From Priestia aryabhattai (GTDB lineage Bacteria; Bacillota; Bacilli; Bacillales; Bacillaceae_H), in NCBI RefSeq assembly GCF_023715685.1, contig NZ_JAMBOQ010000002.1, positions 310,001-374,000 of the forward strand: DNA of 64,000 nt, written 5' to 3'. A program made the translations under genes and the position numbers. Below, one piece after another: positions 8,826-15,493 of this stretch; the first letter of the stretch is position 1, and every line of letters starts with the position of its first letter. The notes under the pieces were generated by a model. It had not been told where the DNA came from, did no database searches, and worked only from the letters and a program-made list of their open reading frames with translations.

Positions 8826-10148
8826 GTGAACGAAGAATCGTTTTATTCACCATTTATAAGCGAAGACGGAAAGAAAAAAACAATTGGAGAAATTGAGTTT
8901 TCAGATGTGCAGGAAATGATGGAAAAACATTTAGAAGAAGGCTATCAGCTTGAGTTCAAACGAGAAGTGAGCTCAACGGTCAAACGGAAAATCCCAAATA
9001 TCATCGCTTCGTTTGCCAATGAAAAAGGAGGGTGGCTTATTTTTGGCATAGATGAAGACGACCATTCCATTAACCTGCTTGAGCGCAAGGAATACGAGCT
9101 GTTTATTAATAATATGCTTAAAGATGTTACCAATCCAATTCCTCGTATCGTTACGCGTTTTTTATCACCTGAAGATCATCCTCAGCAAGGTGTTTTTGTT
9201 ATTTGGATTCCCGAAGGTCCGAACCCTCCTTATATGTCTTATGGGAAAATTTACAGAAGAATTGGAAGCGGCACATCACCCGTTACGGAAATCGATGATC
9301 GCTATCATTTAGATCGGCTCTATCAAAAATCGGAGGATCAAACGCAGCGATTAGAGGAATTCTGCACAAAAGAACTGTCTATCTATAACAGAAAATGGCC
9401 GATGCATGGAAAAAGCTATATTCATTACGGGATGTGTAACATGTACGTGCTGCCACTATATGATTTGCATTTAGTTGAACAAATGGAAGAAGAACGGTTA
9501 AAGCAATATATTTTAAGCAAGTCTAGTGAACCAAAATACTATCGTTTGGATGACGAGAGCACGGTGATGCTGCATACACCGTTTGTTAAAGCCTCTTATT
9601 CAGCGGAATCCATCATTTTTCGAAGTACAGATGTAATTGATGCATATGATAAAACGATTGCGTGGGAGCAGTTTTATAACGGGTCGGCTAAGTTTCACAT
9701 TCCTATTCCCTATATGGAAGAATCAAAACAAATTCATGACGTACTGAAGTCAAGTATTTCAAGCTACATCGATGAGACGATTTTCGAGCAGTTTCAATAT
9801 ATAAACGGACCTTTTTTTCTCACATCTTTAGTCAGCTGCATCGGCGGATACATCGATTGTATGATGGAATTAAAAGCAGAGCTTGAAGATATGATTATTG
9901 TGATTGATTTAGAGAACGTTCGAAACGATGTGCTTTACTTTCCGCATCAGCAATTTCAAGCATTTTTAGAAGAAGAAGGGCTCGTCTTTTCAGATAAAAA
10001 GCAGTATCGATTTAATCGATCATTTAAAACGACGAAATTAGGAGGGAATGTGGAGCTCCTTGCCTATGTGGATTACATTGTAACAGCGTTTGGACTTTCA
10101 AAAAACCAGTCAATTGATTTTCTTAAACACTCATTAAATCAAGGATGA
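8826..10148 (+). CDS. AlbA_2 (Schlafen-like) domain protein
   Basis: The 440-residue protein begins at GTG 8826, seven bases after a strong AGGAGGGG. Residues about 20-160 form the AlbA_2/divergent AAA_4 domain: LEFKREV, NIIASFANEKGGWLIFGIDE and the YRRIGSGT loop. Such domains occur in nucleic-acid-associated regulators and some defence proteins. The C-terminal 280 residues match no family I recognise. No toxin, nuclease or defence gene is adjacent, so a housekeeping regulatory role is at least as likely. Confidence 0.75.
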   Translation: MNEESFYSPFISEDGKKKTIGEIEFSDVQEMMEKHLEEGYQLEFKREVSSTVKRKIPNIIASFANEKGGWLIFGIDEDDHSINLLERKEYELFINNMLKDVTNPIPRIVTRFLSPEDHPQQGVFVIWIPEGPNPPYMSYGKIYRRIGSGTSPVTEIDDRYHLDRLYQKSEDQTQRLEEFCTKELSIYNRKWPMHGKSYIHYGMCNMYVLPLYDLHLVEQMEEERLKQYILSKSSEPKYYRLDDESTVMLHTPFVKASYSAESIIFRSTDVIDAYDKTIAWEQFYNGSAKFHIPIPYMEESKQIHDVLKSSISSYIDETIFEQFQYINGPFFLTSLVSCIGGYIDCMMELKAELEDMIIVIDLENVRNDVLYFPHQQFQAFLEEEGLVFSDKKQYRFNRSFKTTKLGGNVELLAYVDYIVTAFGLSKNQSIDFLKHSLNQG

Positions 10149-10305
10149 AATATACAATTTTTTGACAATCACTAAAAAAATGACAAAAGTGAAAAAAAGT
10201 ATGATAATATCTTTCGTAAGTAATGAGCAAGTGAAGAAGAGAAAGGGGACTCTTTTTTACGGATGCTGTTGCTAGGTAGGGTTAAACATAAGGGGAGAAA
10301 AAGTA

Positions 10306-10452
10306 ATGAAAAAAGCGACATCCATACTTCTAATTGTCCTAGCACTGGCTGGATTAGGAGGAGTATGCGCTGCTTATTACCATTTGGAGCAGCAAAAGCA
10401 AACGGAAGAAATGACGTATGAACAGAAGTACATAACCGTAAGAAATGCATGA
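10306..10452 (+). CDS. Small secreted or membrane-anchored peptide
   Basis: A 48-codon frame starts at ATG 10306 after an AGGGGAGAAA ribosome site and ends immediately before a strong terminator. The product has a basic start (MKK) and one hydrophobic helix (about residues 6-25), then a charged, Gln/Glu-rich tail. The clear ribosome site and terminator support a real gene. No family is recognised. Confidence 0.55.
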   Translation: MKKATSILLIVLALAGLGGVCAAYYHLEQQKQTEEMTYEQKYITVRNA

Positions 10453-10454
10453 AA

Positions 10455-10480
10455 AAACCAGCCTATTGGCTGGTTTTTTT
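10455..10480 (+). terminator. Terminator of the 48-residue peptide gene
   Basis: AACCAGCC and GGCTGGTT arms with a TATT loop are followed by T7. Confidence 0.85.
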
Positions 10481-10490
10481 GGGTTTCAAG

Positions 10491-10934
10491 TCATAGTAAG
10501 TAAAATAAAGATTTTGCTTGTTCAGTTTTTTTAAATAACTCTAATGATGTATAGACGCAAAATAGAAAGCCAACGCTTGAAAAAACAAAAAACAAGCGGA
10601 GAAAAGGGCGTTTTTTTTGAATGCGAAAGTACGTAAAGACAACGAGTGAACATACAAGAAGTACGCTCATAGCAGCAAATTGAATCGCGAGGTCTGCTAA
10701 ATCATCAACCGTACGTTGAAACAGCTTTAGCGTTTCGTCGTTCAAATCAGTCTCAGGAATGTTCGTTTTGTCTTGTTGATGTAACACCCCTACATCCCAT
10801 TTTTCTCGACTATAATCATGAGAAACCGTGTAGTAAAACGGACCAAGCTTTTTTTCATGTGCACCATCATCAGCAAGTGCTGAAGCTGGATGCATGAATG
10901 CTAGAACAAAAAATAAAAAGCTCCACTTTCTCAT
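10491..10934 (-). CDS. Secreted/membrane protein, unknown
   Basis: The 147-residue protein has a signal peptide ending near ASALA-D (residue 21). An extracytoplasmic region (residues 23-80) follows, then two membrane helices (about 83-103 and 110-128). This is a cell-surface membrane protein facing outward between the signal and first helix. No catalytic motif is visible. It stands alone on the minus strand. Confidence 0.65.
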   Translation of the reverse strand: MRKWSFLFFVLAFMHPASALADDGAHEKKLGPFYYTVSHDYSREKWDVGVLHQQDKTNIPETDLNDETLKLFQRTVDDLADLAIQFAAMSVLLVCSLVVFTYFRIQKKRPFLRLFFVFSSVGFLFCVYTSLELFKKTEQAKSLFYLL

Positions 10935-11052
10935 TACAAAAGCCTCTTTCTAACTCAGTCTATCTCCCATTATAAACCAAAAATTTTTATGTTTCCATCA
11001 TCCCTCTTTCCTATTTCAAATTCTATATATAAAGTGAAAGGGGGAATAAAAG

Positions 11053-11271
11053 ATGGCAGAAAAAATTCAGCATTCAAGCCAGCTTCGCTTAGTATTAGAA
11101 CAAGGAATAAAAGAGGATGGAAAACCCGATTTGAAGACAAAATCCTATATGAACATTCAGCCTGGAAGTTCTGCAGATGCGCTCGTTACAGCGAGTGAAA
11201 CCATTGCCAGCCTGCAGTCGCTGCCGCTTGTTGAAATCAACGAAGTTGTCACGTTTTCACTTTTAAAATAA
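11053..11271 (+). CDS. DUF1659 domain protein
   Basis: The 72-residue protein fits the Bacillus DUF1659 family, whose members are always short and end in a beta-rich segment with a conserved LVEINEV-type strand. It is followed 15 bp later by a DUF2922 gene and then a YvrJ-family gene, a conserved trio in Bacillaceae. The function is unknown. Confidence 0.8.
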   Translation: MAEKIQHSSQLRLVLEQGIKEDGKPDLKTKSYMNIQPGSSADALVTASETIASLQSLPLVEINEVVTFSLLK

Positions 11272-11286
11272 GAAAAGAGGTAGATT

Positions 11287-11499
11287 ATGAAAACTTTAAC
11301 GATGCAGTTTTTAAATGAGTCACAAAAAGCGGTAAGTTTATCGATTGAATCACCAAAAGATACGTTAGACGCAGCAGCCATTGCAGCAGCAATGAACGCG
11401 CTGATCACAAGCGATGTCTTTACTTCAAGCGGCGGAGCGCTCGTTGCAAGAAAAGGCGCTCAAATCGTTGAGCGAAATGTAATCGAGTTTACGGTTTAA
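11287..11499 (+). CDS. DUF2922 domain protein
   Basis: The 70-residue protein matches DUF2922: an N-terminal strand (LTMQFLN), a middle helix rich in Ala (DAAAIAAAMNALI) and a terminal ERNVIEF strand. It is the usual partner of the preceding DUF1659 gene and is probably cotranscribed with it. A terminator follows. The function is unknown. Confidence 0.8.
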   Translation: MKTLTMQFLNESQKAVSLSIESPKDTLDAAAIAAAMNALITSDVFTSSGGALVARKGAQIVERNVIEFTV

Positions 11500-11506
11500 A
11501 AATCAA

Positions 11507-11538
11507 AGTCCTTCCACTTCGGTGCGAAGGGCTTTTTT
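11507..11538 (+). terminator. Terminator after the DUF1659/DUF2922 pair
   Basis: AGTCCTTC and GAAGGGCT arms are followed by T6. The YvrJ gene begins just downstream, so some readthrough is likely. Confidence 0.7.
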
Positions 11539-11554
11539 AAAAGGAGAGAGGAAG

Positions 11555-11692
11555 ATGACAGAGTGGTTTACGCTTGTGTCAGACGTTGGTTTTCCAGTGG
11601 TGGTGACACTTTATTTACTCCACCGCATTGAAGCCAAGCTTGATACAGTTGTGCTGTCCATTCAGCATTTAACCGAGGAAGTAAAAAAGTGA
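11555..11692 (+). CDS. YvrJ-family small membrane protein
   Basis: A 45-codon frame from ATG 11555, with AAGGAGAGAGGAAG just upstream, encodes one helix (residues about 4-22) followed by RIEAKLDTVVLSI, the pattern of the YvrJ family. It completes the DUF1659-DUF2922-YvrJ trio. It is probably membrane-inserted; its role is unknown. Confidence 0.8.
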   Translation: MTEWFTLVSDVGFPVVVTLYLLHRIEAKLDTVVLSIQHLTEEVKK

Positions 11693-11734
11693 TTATGACA
11701 ATTGTAAGGCAGTTGTAATCGAAAAGTTGACGGA

Positions 11735-11775
11735 TTTGACACCTCACACTACAATTGGTAGTGTGAGGTGTCAAA
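11735..11775. promoter_or_regulatory. 41-bp inverted repeat: BlaI-type operator and promoter
   Basis: Arms TTTGACACCTCACACTAC and its exact complement (18 bp each) flank the 5-bp centre AATTG. The core ACTAC-N5-GTAGT matches the dyad type bound by BlaI/MecI repressors. TTGACA (11736-11741), then 17 bp, then TAGTGT (11759-11764) form a promoter inside it, and the GAGGTG ribosome site (11765-11770) is also inside. Autoregulation of the downstream operon is inferred. Confidence 0.75.
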
Positions 11776-11776
11776 T

Positions 11777-12190
11777 ATGAAAATTGAAAAATTCAAATTT
11801 AATGAAACTGGCCTTAATCGCTTTTTTGGCCCGCTTGAAGCAAAAATTATGACGGCTTTATGGAATGGAAATGAAATGTCCATTAAAGACGTACAGCACG
11901 TGCTAGAGAAAGAAAAAGCAGTTAACTTCAACACCGTTATGACAGTCATGAATCGATTGGTGGAAAAAGGCGTGTTGCAAAAGCATTTAAAAGGACGTAC
12001 ATCCATGTATCATCCAATTCTTTCTAAAGAGGAATTTATCGATACTCAGTCGAAAGAGTTAACGCACGAATTGATCGATGAATTTGGCTCGCTAGCTGTT
12101 ACTCATATGCTTGATGCGTTAGAAGAAGTGGATGATTCACTATTAAGCATGCTCGAATCAAAAGTCAAACAGTTAAAAAAGGATGAATAA
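11777..12190 (+). CDS. BlaI/MecI/CopY-family repressor
   Basis: The 137-residue protein has the winged-helix DNA-binding domain (about residues 10-80, with FNTVMTVMNRLVEKGVL as recognition helix and LKGRTSMYHP wing) and a C-terminal dimerisation helix. BlaI proteins repress until cleaved after signalling by a partner M56 protease, which is the next gene (3 bp downstream). ATG 11777 follows GAGGTG; a GTG 9 bp earlier is possible and would suit a nearly leaderless transcript. Confidence 0.9.
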   Translation: MKIEKFKFNETGLNRFFGPLEAKIMTALWNGNEMSIKDVQHVLEKEKAVNFNTVMTVMNRLVEKGVLQKHLKGRTSMYHPILSKEEFIDTQSKELTHELIDEFGSLAVTHMLDALEEVDDSLLSMLESKVKQLKKDE

Positions 12191-12193
12191 TCA

Positions 12194-13045
12194 ATGAATC
12201 AAGGAATACTAAAGCGTTCTAAGCTTATTTTTAACCTGTGCTTTTTTATTGCCGTGACGTTGCTTATGCAAATGGGCATGTATGTGCTGCATTTGCTGTT
12301 CGGATGGAATTTATCGTTTAACTTGATTTTACTTTGTAATAAAGTAGCCCACTTTTTCGGCTTGTTTTTTATTGAATACATGCTGAATGCGGTTGTTTTT
12401 CATACGATGTTTGTACTGTTCATTAAAGCTGTAAAGCAAGTGTTTCAAATGCGGAAAGTCCGTAAAATGATTACGAAGCTACGAAATGAGACAACAACCG
12501 CTGACCTACAAAAAGCGTACGGAAAAGATTTAACGGTCTTAACAACCGATCAGCCCATTGCATTAACAATGGGGTTGTTTACACCGCACATCGTCCTGTC
12601 TACAGGATTGCTGTCGGTGCTTGATGAAAATGAACTAGAAGCTGTTATTTACCACGAGCAGTCACATGTTGCAAACAAAGATCCGCTCAAAACGTTTATA
12701 CTAAGCACGCTTGCCTCTGGACTATGGTATATTCCGTTTATTAAATGGAGCCATAAACGCTTCAAAGTAATGCGTGAAGTGCTGGCTGATCAAGATGCCA
12801 TTGTGAAAAATGGCACGCCCGCTCACATTGGCAGCGCACTTTTAAAAATGGTAAAAACCGGACAGACAAGTTTTTCATGTGCGCACGTATCGTTTGCTGA
12901 TACGTCCGTTAATTATCGCATTCAATATATTTTAAATCCGGAAACGAAAATGCCGATGCAGCCTCCTGTTGTTTTAACGCTGACGTCGCTATACGTGTTT
13001 TTTATTTTATGTGCGCTAATTTTTACAGCTCTAACAGCTTTGTAA
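12194..13045 (+). CDS. M56 (BlaR1/MecR1-like) zinc metalloprotease, short form
   Basis: The 283-residue integral membrane protease has four predicted helices and the HEQSH zinc site at residues 154-158, with the following LADQDA providing the third ligand. It ends after the last helix and lacks the penicillin-binding sensor domain of BlaR1, so it does not sense beta-lactams in the BlaR1 way. It lies 3 bp after the BlaI gene and 28 bp before bdbD. It probably cleaves or triggers cleavage of the repressor. The signal is unknown. Confidence 0.9.
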   Translation: MNQGILKRSKLIFNLCFFIAVTLLMQMGMYVLHLLFGWNLSFNLILLCNKVAHFFGLFFIEYMLNAVVFHTMFVLFIKAVKQVFQMRKVRKMITKLRNETTTADLQKAYGKDLTVLTTDQPIALTMGLFTPHIVLSTGLLSVLDENELEAVIYHEQSHVANKDPLKTFILSTLASGLWYIPFIKWSHKRFKVMREVLADQDAIVKNGTPAHIGSALLKMVKTGQTSFSCAHVSFADTSVNYRIQYILNPETKMPMQPPVVLTLTSLYVFFILCALIFTALTAL

Positions 13046-13073
13046 GAGAGAAAGAAAAGAAGGAGATGAGATT

Positions 13074-13781
13074 GTGTCAAAAGCAAAGAAAAAGAAAAAA
13101 GTAACCCCCAATCAGCAAACGTCCTCGAGCAAGTGGCTTTTTTGGGTGATTGGAATTATTGCGGTCTGTATTTTAGGATTAATCGTCCTTTCTAATATGT
13201 CAAAGGGCGGAGGAGATGAAAAGGCCGCCCTTACATATGATAACCAGCCGTATCTTGGAAAAGAGTCAGCCCCGGTAGAAGTGGTAGAGTTTGGAGATTA
13301 TAAATGCCCGGCTTGTAAAAACTTCACGGAATCCTTTTTCCCGCTGATTCAAAAAGATTATGTAGATACAGGTAAAGTGAAGTTCTACTTCATGAACTAT
13401 GCGTTTATCAACAATGACTCATCTCGTGCAGCAGAGTTTGCCGAGACAGTATACAAAGAGCTTGGAAACGATACATTCTGGAAATTCCATGAACTTCTTT
13501 ATAAAAAGCAAAACGCAGCGGATGAAAAGAAAGATGTCTTAACGGAATCTTACTTAGAAGATACGCTGAAAGAAGTATCTAGCGATGCCGATGCGAAAAA
13601 AGTAGCGAGTGCATTTAAAGATGGAAAAGGAAAAGATGCGTTTGATCAAGACATGAAGGCAGCCAATGACTTAGGCATCACGGGTACACCAACAATTTAT
13701 GTAGGCGGCAAAAAATTCGAAGGCAAAACAATCGATGACTTTGATCAAATGGTCAAAGATGCGGCTAAGGAGAACAAATAA
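13074..13781 (+). CDS. bdbD: DsbA-like thiol-disulfide oxidoreductase BdbD
   Basis: The 235-residue protein has a Lys-rich N-terminus, one membrane anchor (about residues 21-41) and an extracytoplasmic thioredoxin fold with an interrupting helical domain. The CPAC active site is at Cys78/Cys81, and the cis-Pro loop is GITGTPTIYV. It oxidises Cys pairs in exported proteins and is reoxidised by BdbC, encoded next. Start GTG 13074 follows AAGGAGATGAG. The placement behind BlaI/M56 suggests regulated expression. Confidence 0.92.
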   Translation: MSKAKKKKKVTPNQQTSSSKWLFWVIGIIAVCILGLIVLSNMSKGGGDEKAALTYDNQPYLGKESAPVEVVEFGDYKCPACKNFTESFFPLIQKDYVDTGKVKFYFMNYAFINNDSSRAAEFAETVYKELGNDTFWKFHELLYKKQNAADEKKDVLTESYLEDTLKEVSSDADAKKVASAFKDGKGKDAFDQDMKAANDLGITGTPTIYVGGKKFEGKTIDDFDQMVKDAAKENK

Positions 13782-14191
13782 TGAACAAGTCTTTGGTTTT
13801 CGGGTGGATTACAGCGCTTATCGCGATGCTTGGAAGCTTGACGTTTAGTGAAGTTCTTCACTTTATCCCGTGTGAACTTTGCTGGTATCAGCGAATTTTA
13901 ATGTATCCGCTCGCGATTGTGCTAGGTGTAGCCGTGTATCGACATGATACGTTCATCTACAAATACGTCCTGCCGTTTTCTGTGATTGGTATGGCGCTTT
14001 CAGGCTATCATTATTGCCTGCAGAAGATACCGGCTCTTAAAGCATTTGAAACGTGTACAAGCGGTGTTCCTTGCTCAGGTCAATATATTAACTGGCTTGG
14101 ATTTATCACGATTCCTTTTTTAGCATTTATTGCTTTTACAATCATTACGATTATGATGCTTGTTCTTCGCAAGCAGGCGAAAAAAGCTTAA
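13781..14191 (+). CDS. bdbC: DsbB-like disulfide oxidoreductase BdbC
   Basis: The 136-residue membrane protein has four helices. The CELC pair (Cys31/Cys34) passes electrons to quinone, and a second pair lies in the later loop (Cys92/Cys98, with Cys79 nearby). It reoxidises BdbD. The ATG shares one base with the bdbD stop (TAATG), so translation is coupled. A terminator that includes the stop codon closes the four-gene operon. Confidence 0.92.
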   Translation: MNKSLVFGWITALIAMLGSLTFSEVLHFIPCELCWYQRILMYPLAIVLGVAVYRHDTFIYKYVLPFSVIGMALSGYHYCLQKIPALKAFETCTSGVPCSGQYINWLGFITIPFLAFIAFTIITIMMLVLRKQAKKA

Positions 14192-14211
14192 CCTTCGGGT
14201 TAAGCTTTTTT
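14181..14211 (+). terminator. Terminator of the BlaI-M56-bdbDC operon
   Basis: AAGCTTAACC, TTCG loop and GGTTAAGCTT form a perfect stem followed by T-rich sequence. The bdbC stop codon lies in the left arm. Confidence 0.85.
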
Positions 14212-14221
14212 GTATGGAGAC

Positions 14222-14293
14222 AAAAAAAGTCCCGCTTACAAGAAGCGGGTGCAAATAGGGTACATCTATGAAAAATGATGAAATTGTTTTGAC
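14222..14293 (-). ncRNA. Putative small RNA, repeat unit A1
   Basis: On the minus strand TTCACC (14326-14331) and TTCACT (14315-14320) lie 11 bp apart, then 9 bp to TATACT (14300-14305). A transcript from about 14293 would run 72 nt to the CCCGCTT/AAGCGGG hairpin (14231-14249) and a T7 tract. On the plus strand the same DNA holds a 20-codon frame (14268-14330) beginning MKND. No expression evidence is available. Confidence 0.45.
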
Positions 14294-14381
14294 AAGAACA
14301 GTATATAAAAGAAAAGTGAAAAAACGGTGAAAAGAGAGAAGCTTTTTTAAAAAAGGTAAGAAAAAAATAAGCTTTTGCCAT

Positions 14382-14454
14382 AAAAAAAGCCCCGCTCACA
14401 AAAAGCGGGGAATAAATAGGGGTCATTTATGAAAAATGATGAAATTGCTTTGAC
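14382..14454 (-). ncRNA. Putative small RNA, repeat unit A2
   Basis: This unit has the same layout as A1: TTCACC at 14487-14492, TTCACT at 14476-14481, 9 bp, then TATACT at 14461-14466, and a hairpin with CCCCGCT arms (14390-14410) ahead of T7. The predicted RNA is 73 nt. Its plus-strand 20-codon frame (14429-14491) differs from that of A1 at three residues (V7A, R10N, T11S) but keeps the same start and stop. Confidence 0.45.
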
Positions 14455-14515
14455 AAACTCAGTATACAAAAGAAAAGTGAAAAAACGGTGAAAAGATGGA
14501 AGCTTTTAGAAAAAC

Positions 14516-14593
14516 AAAAAAAGACCTGCTCTGGGGAAGCAGGTCTTCAAAAAGGAGTAAAACTATGAAAAAAATATGCTAATTGGCTTCGCA
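14516..14593 (-). ncRNA. Putative small RNA, repeat unit B1
   Basis: TTCACC boxes lie at 14626-14631 and 14615-14620, then 9 bp to a weak -10 TACGAT (14600-14605). The RNA of about 78 nt ends in a GACCTGCT/AGCAGGTC hairpin (14523-14545) plus T7. Just before the hairpin it carries UUUUACUCCUUUUU, complementary to a ribosome site. On the plus strand this reads AAAAAGGAGTAAAACT-ATG with only a 5-codon frame. Confidence 0.45.
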
Positions 14594-14647
14594 AGTACTA
14601 TCGTATACCTTTATGGTGAAAAAATGGTGAAAAGAGAAACTAGATAT

Positions 14648-14725
14648 AAAAAAGACCTGCTTTGGGGAAACAGGTCATTAGAAAGGGAGTAAAACTATGA
14701 AAAAAATATGCTAATTGGCTTCGCA
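14648..14725 (-). ncRNA. Putative small RNA, repeat unit B2
   Basis: TTCACC boxes at 14758-14763 and 14747-14752, 9-bp gap, -10-like TACGAT at 14732-14737, and hairpin GACCTG/CAGGTC (14654-14676) followed by T6. The predicted RNA is 78 nt and carries a UUUUACUCCCUUUC stretch. Confidence 0.45.
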
Positions 14726-14779
14726 AGTACTATCGTATACCTTTATGGTGAAAAAATGGTGAAAAGGGAAACTAGATAT

Positions 14780-14857
14780 AAAAAAGACCTGCTTTGGGGA
14801 AACAGGTCATTAGAAAGGGAGTAAAACTATGAAAAAAATATGCTAATTGGCTTCGCA
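14780..14857 (-). ncRNA. Putative small RNA, repeat unit B3
   Basis: Boxes TTCATT (14890-14895) and TTCACT (14879-14884) keep the 11-bp period and the 9-bp gap to TACGAT (14864-14869), although the sequence around them has diverged from B1 and B2. Hairpin 14786-14808 plus T-rich tract follow. Conservation of spacing despite divergence supports function. Confidence 0.45.
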
Positions 14858-15010
14858 AGTACTATCGTATACCTTTATAGTGAAAAGATAATGAAAACGA
14901 TATTAGGATATAGCTCCTATTTTTCCATATTATAGATTCATTTCTCTTTAATAGGGTATACGTTCATTAGAATCGATATAAACTTGAAGAACTGGCAGGG
15001 AGGTATATAT

Positions 15011-15493
15011 ATGGAAAAGAAAAGCGAAGCAACTACGAATCAGCGCATGGCTCACCGCACTCGAAATAGCTGGTCAGGCTTTTTGTTTGGCGTAGGATTA
15101 GTTGCTTTTATTGATGAAGCAGTGTTTCATCAGCTGCTTCATTGGCACCACTTTTATGATAAGTCCACAACGGCCGCTGGTTTAGTGTCAGACGGTTTGT
15201 TTCACGCATTCAGCTGGTTTGCTACAATCGCATCACTTTTTATGGTAGCAGATCTAAGGCGCCGGCGCGGCTGGTGGGTAAAAAGATGGATAGGAGGAGT
15301 ATTGCTTGGAGCCGGGGCGTTTCAGCTTTATGACGGCACCGTGCAGCATAAGCTTATGGGACTTCATCAAATCCGATACGGAGTGAAGATTGTACCTTAC
15401 GACATTACGTGGAATGTGCTTGCATGTTTGATGCTGCTTATTGGCATCATTTTAACATGGTTTACACGTAAACAAGGTGCACACCATGACTAA
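15011..15493 (+). CDS. DUF2243 membrane protein
   Basis: The 160-residue protein has four predicted helices and the DUF2243 pattern: GFLFGVGLVAFIDEAVFHQLLHWHH early, then VSDGLFHAFSW and GAFQLYDGTVQHKLMGLHQIRYG. The many conserved His residues suggest metal or haem handling, but this is unproven. ATG 15011 follows GGGAGGT; upstream in-frame codons lack a ribosome site. It overlaps the start of the CtaG-like gene by 8 bp, so the two form an operon. Confidence 0.85.
   Translation: MEKKSEATTNQRMAHRTRNSWSGFLFGVGLVAFIDEAVFHQLLHWHHFYDKSTTAAGLVSDGLFHAFSWFATIASLFMVADLRRRRGWWVKRWIGGVLLGAGAFQLYDGTVQHKLMGLHQIRYGVKIVPYDITWNVLACLMLLIGIILTWFTRKQGAHHD

Larger units (their letters stand above)
14516..14900. 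repeat. 132-bp tandem repeat, three units
   Basis: Units B1-B3 recur with a constant 132-bp period: start-like ATGs at 14565, 14697 and 14829, and hairpins at 14523, 14654 and 14786. B2 and B3 are almost identical, while B1 differs mainly around its hairpin. The third unit diverges after about 14880. This is a recent tandem amplification. Confidence 0.9.

Noticed and set aside
8826..10148. Antiphage defence system around the AlbA_2 gene
   Set aside because: Neighbours are a HAD phosphatase and small unrelated proteins; there is no nuclease, reverse transcriptase, TIR or other effector.
14576..14692. A 38-codon plus-strand frame running from unit B1 into unit B2
   Set aside because: It crosses the hairpin of the next repeat unit, has no ribosome site of its own, and exists only because of the tandem period.
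14222..14900. Possible CRISPR array or integron attC array
   Set aside because: The period (132 bp), hairpins with U tracts and lack of short identical repeats with unique spacers do not fit CRISPR; no cas, integrase or cassettes are present.
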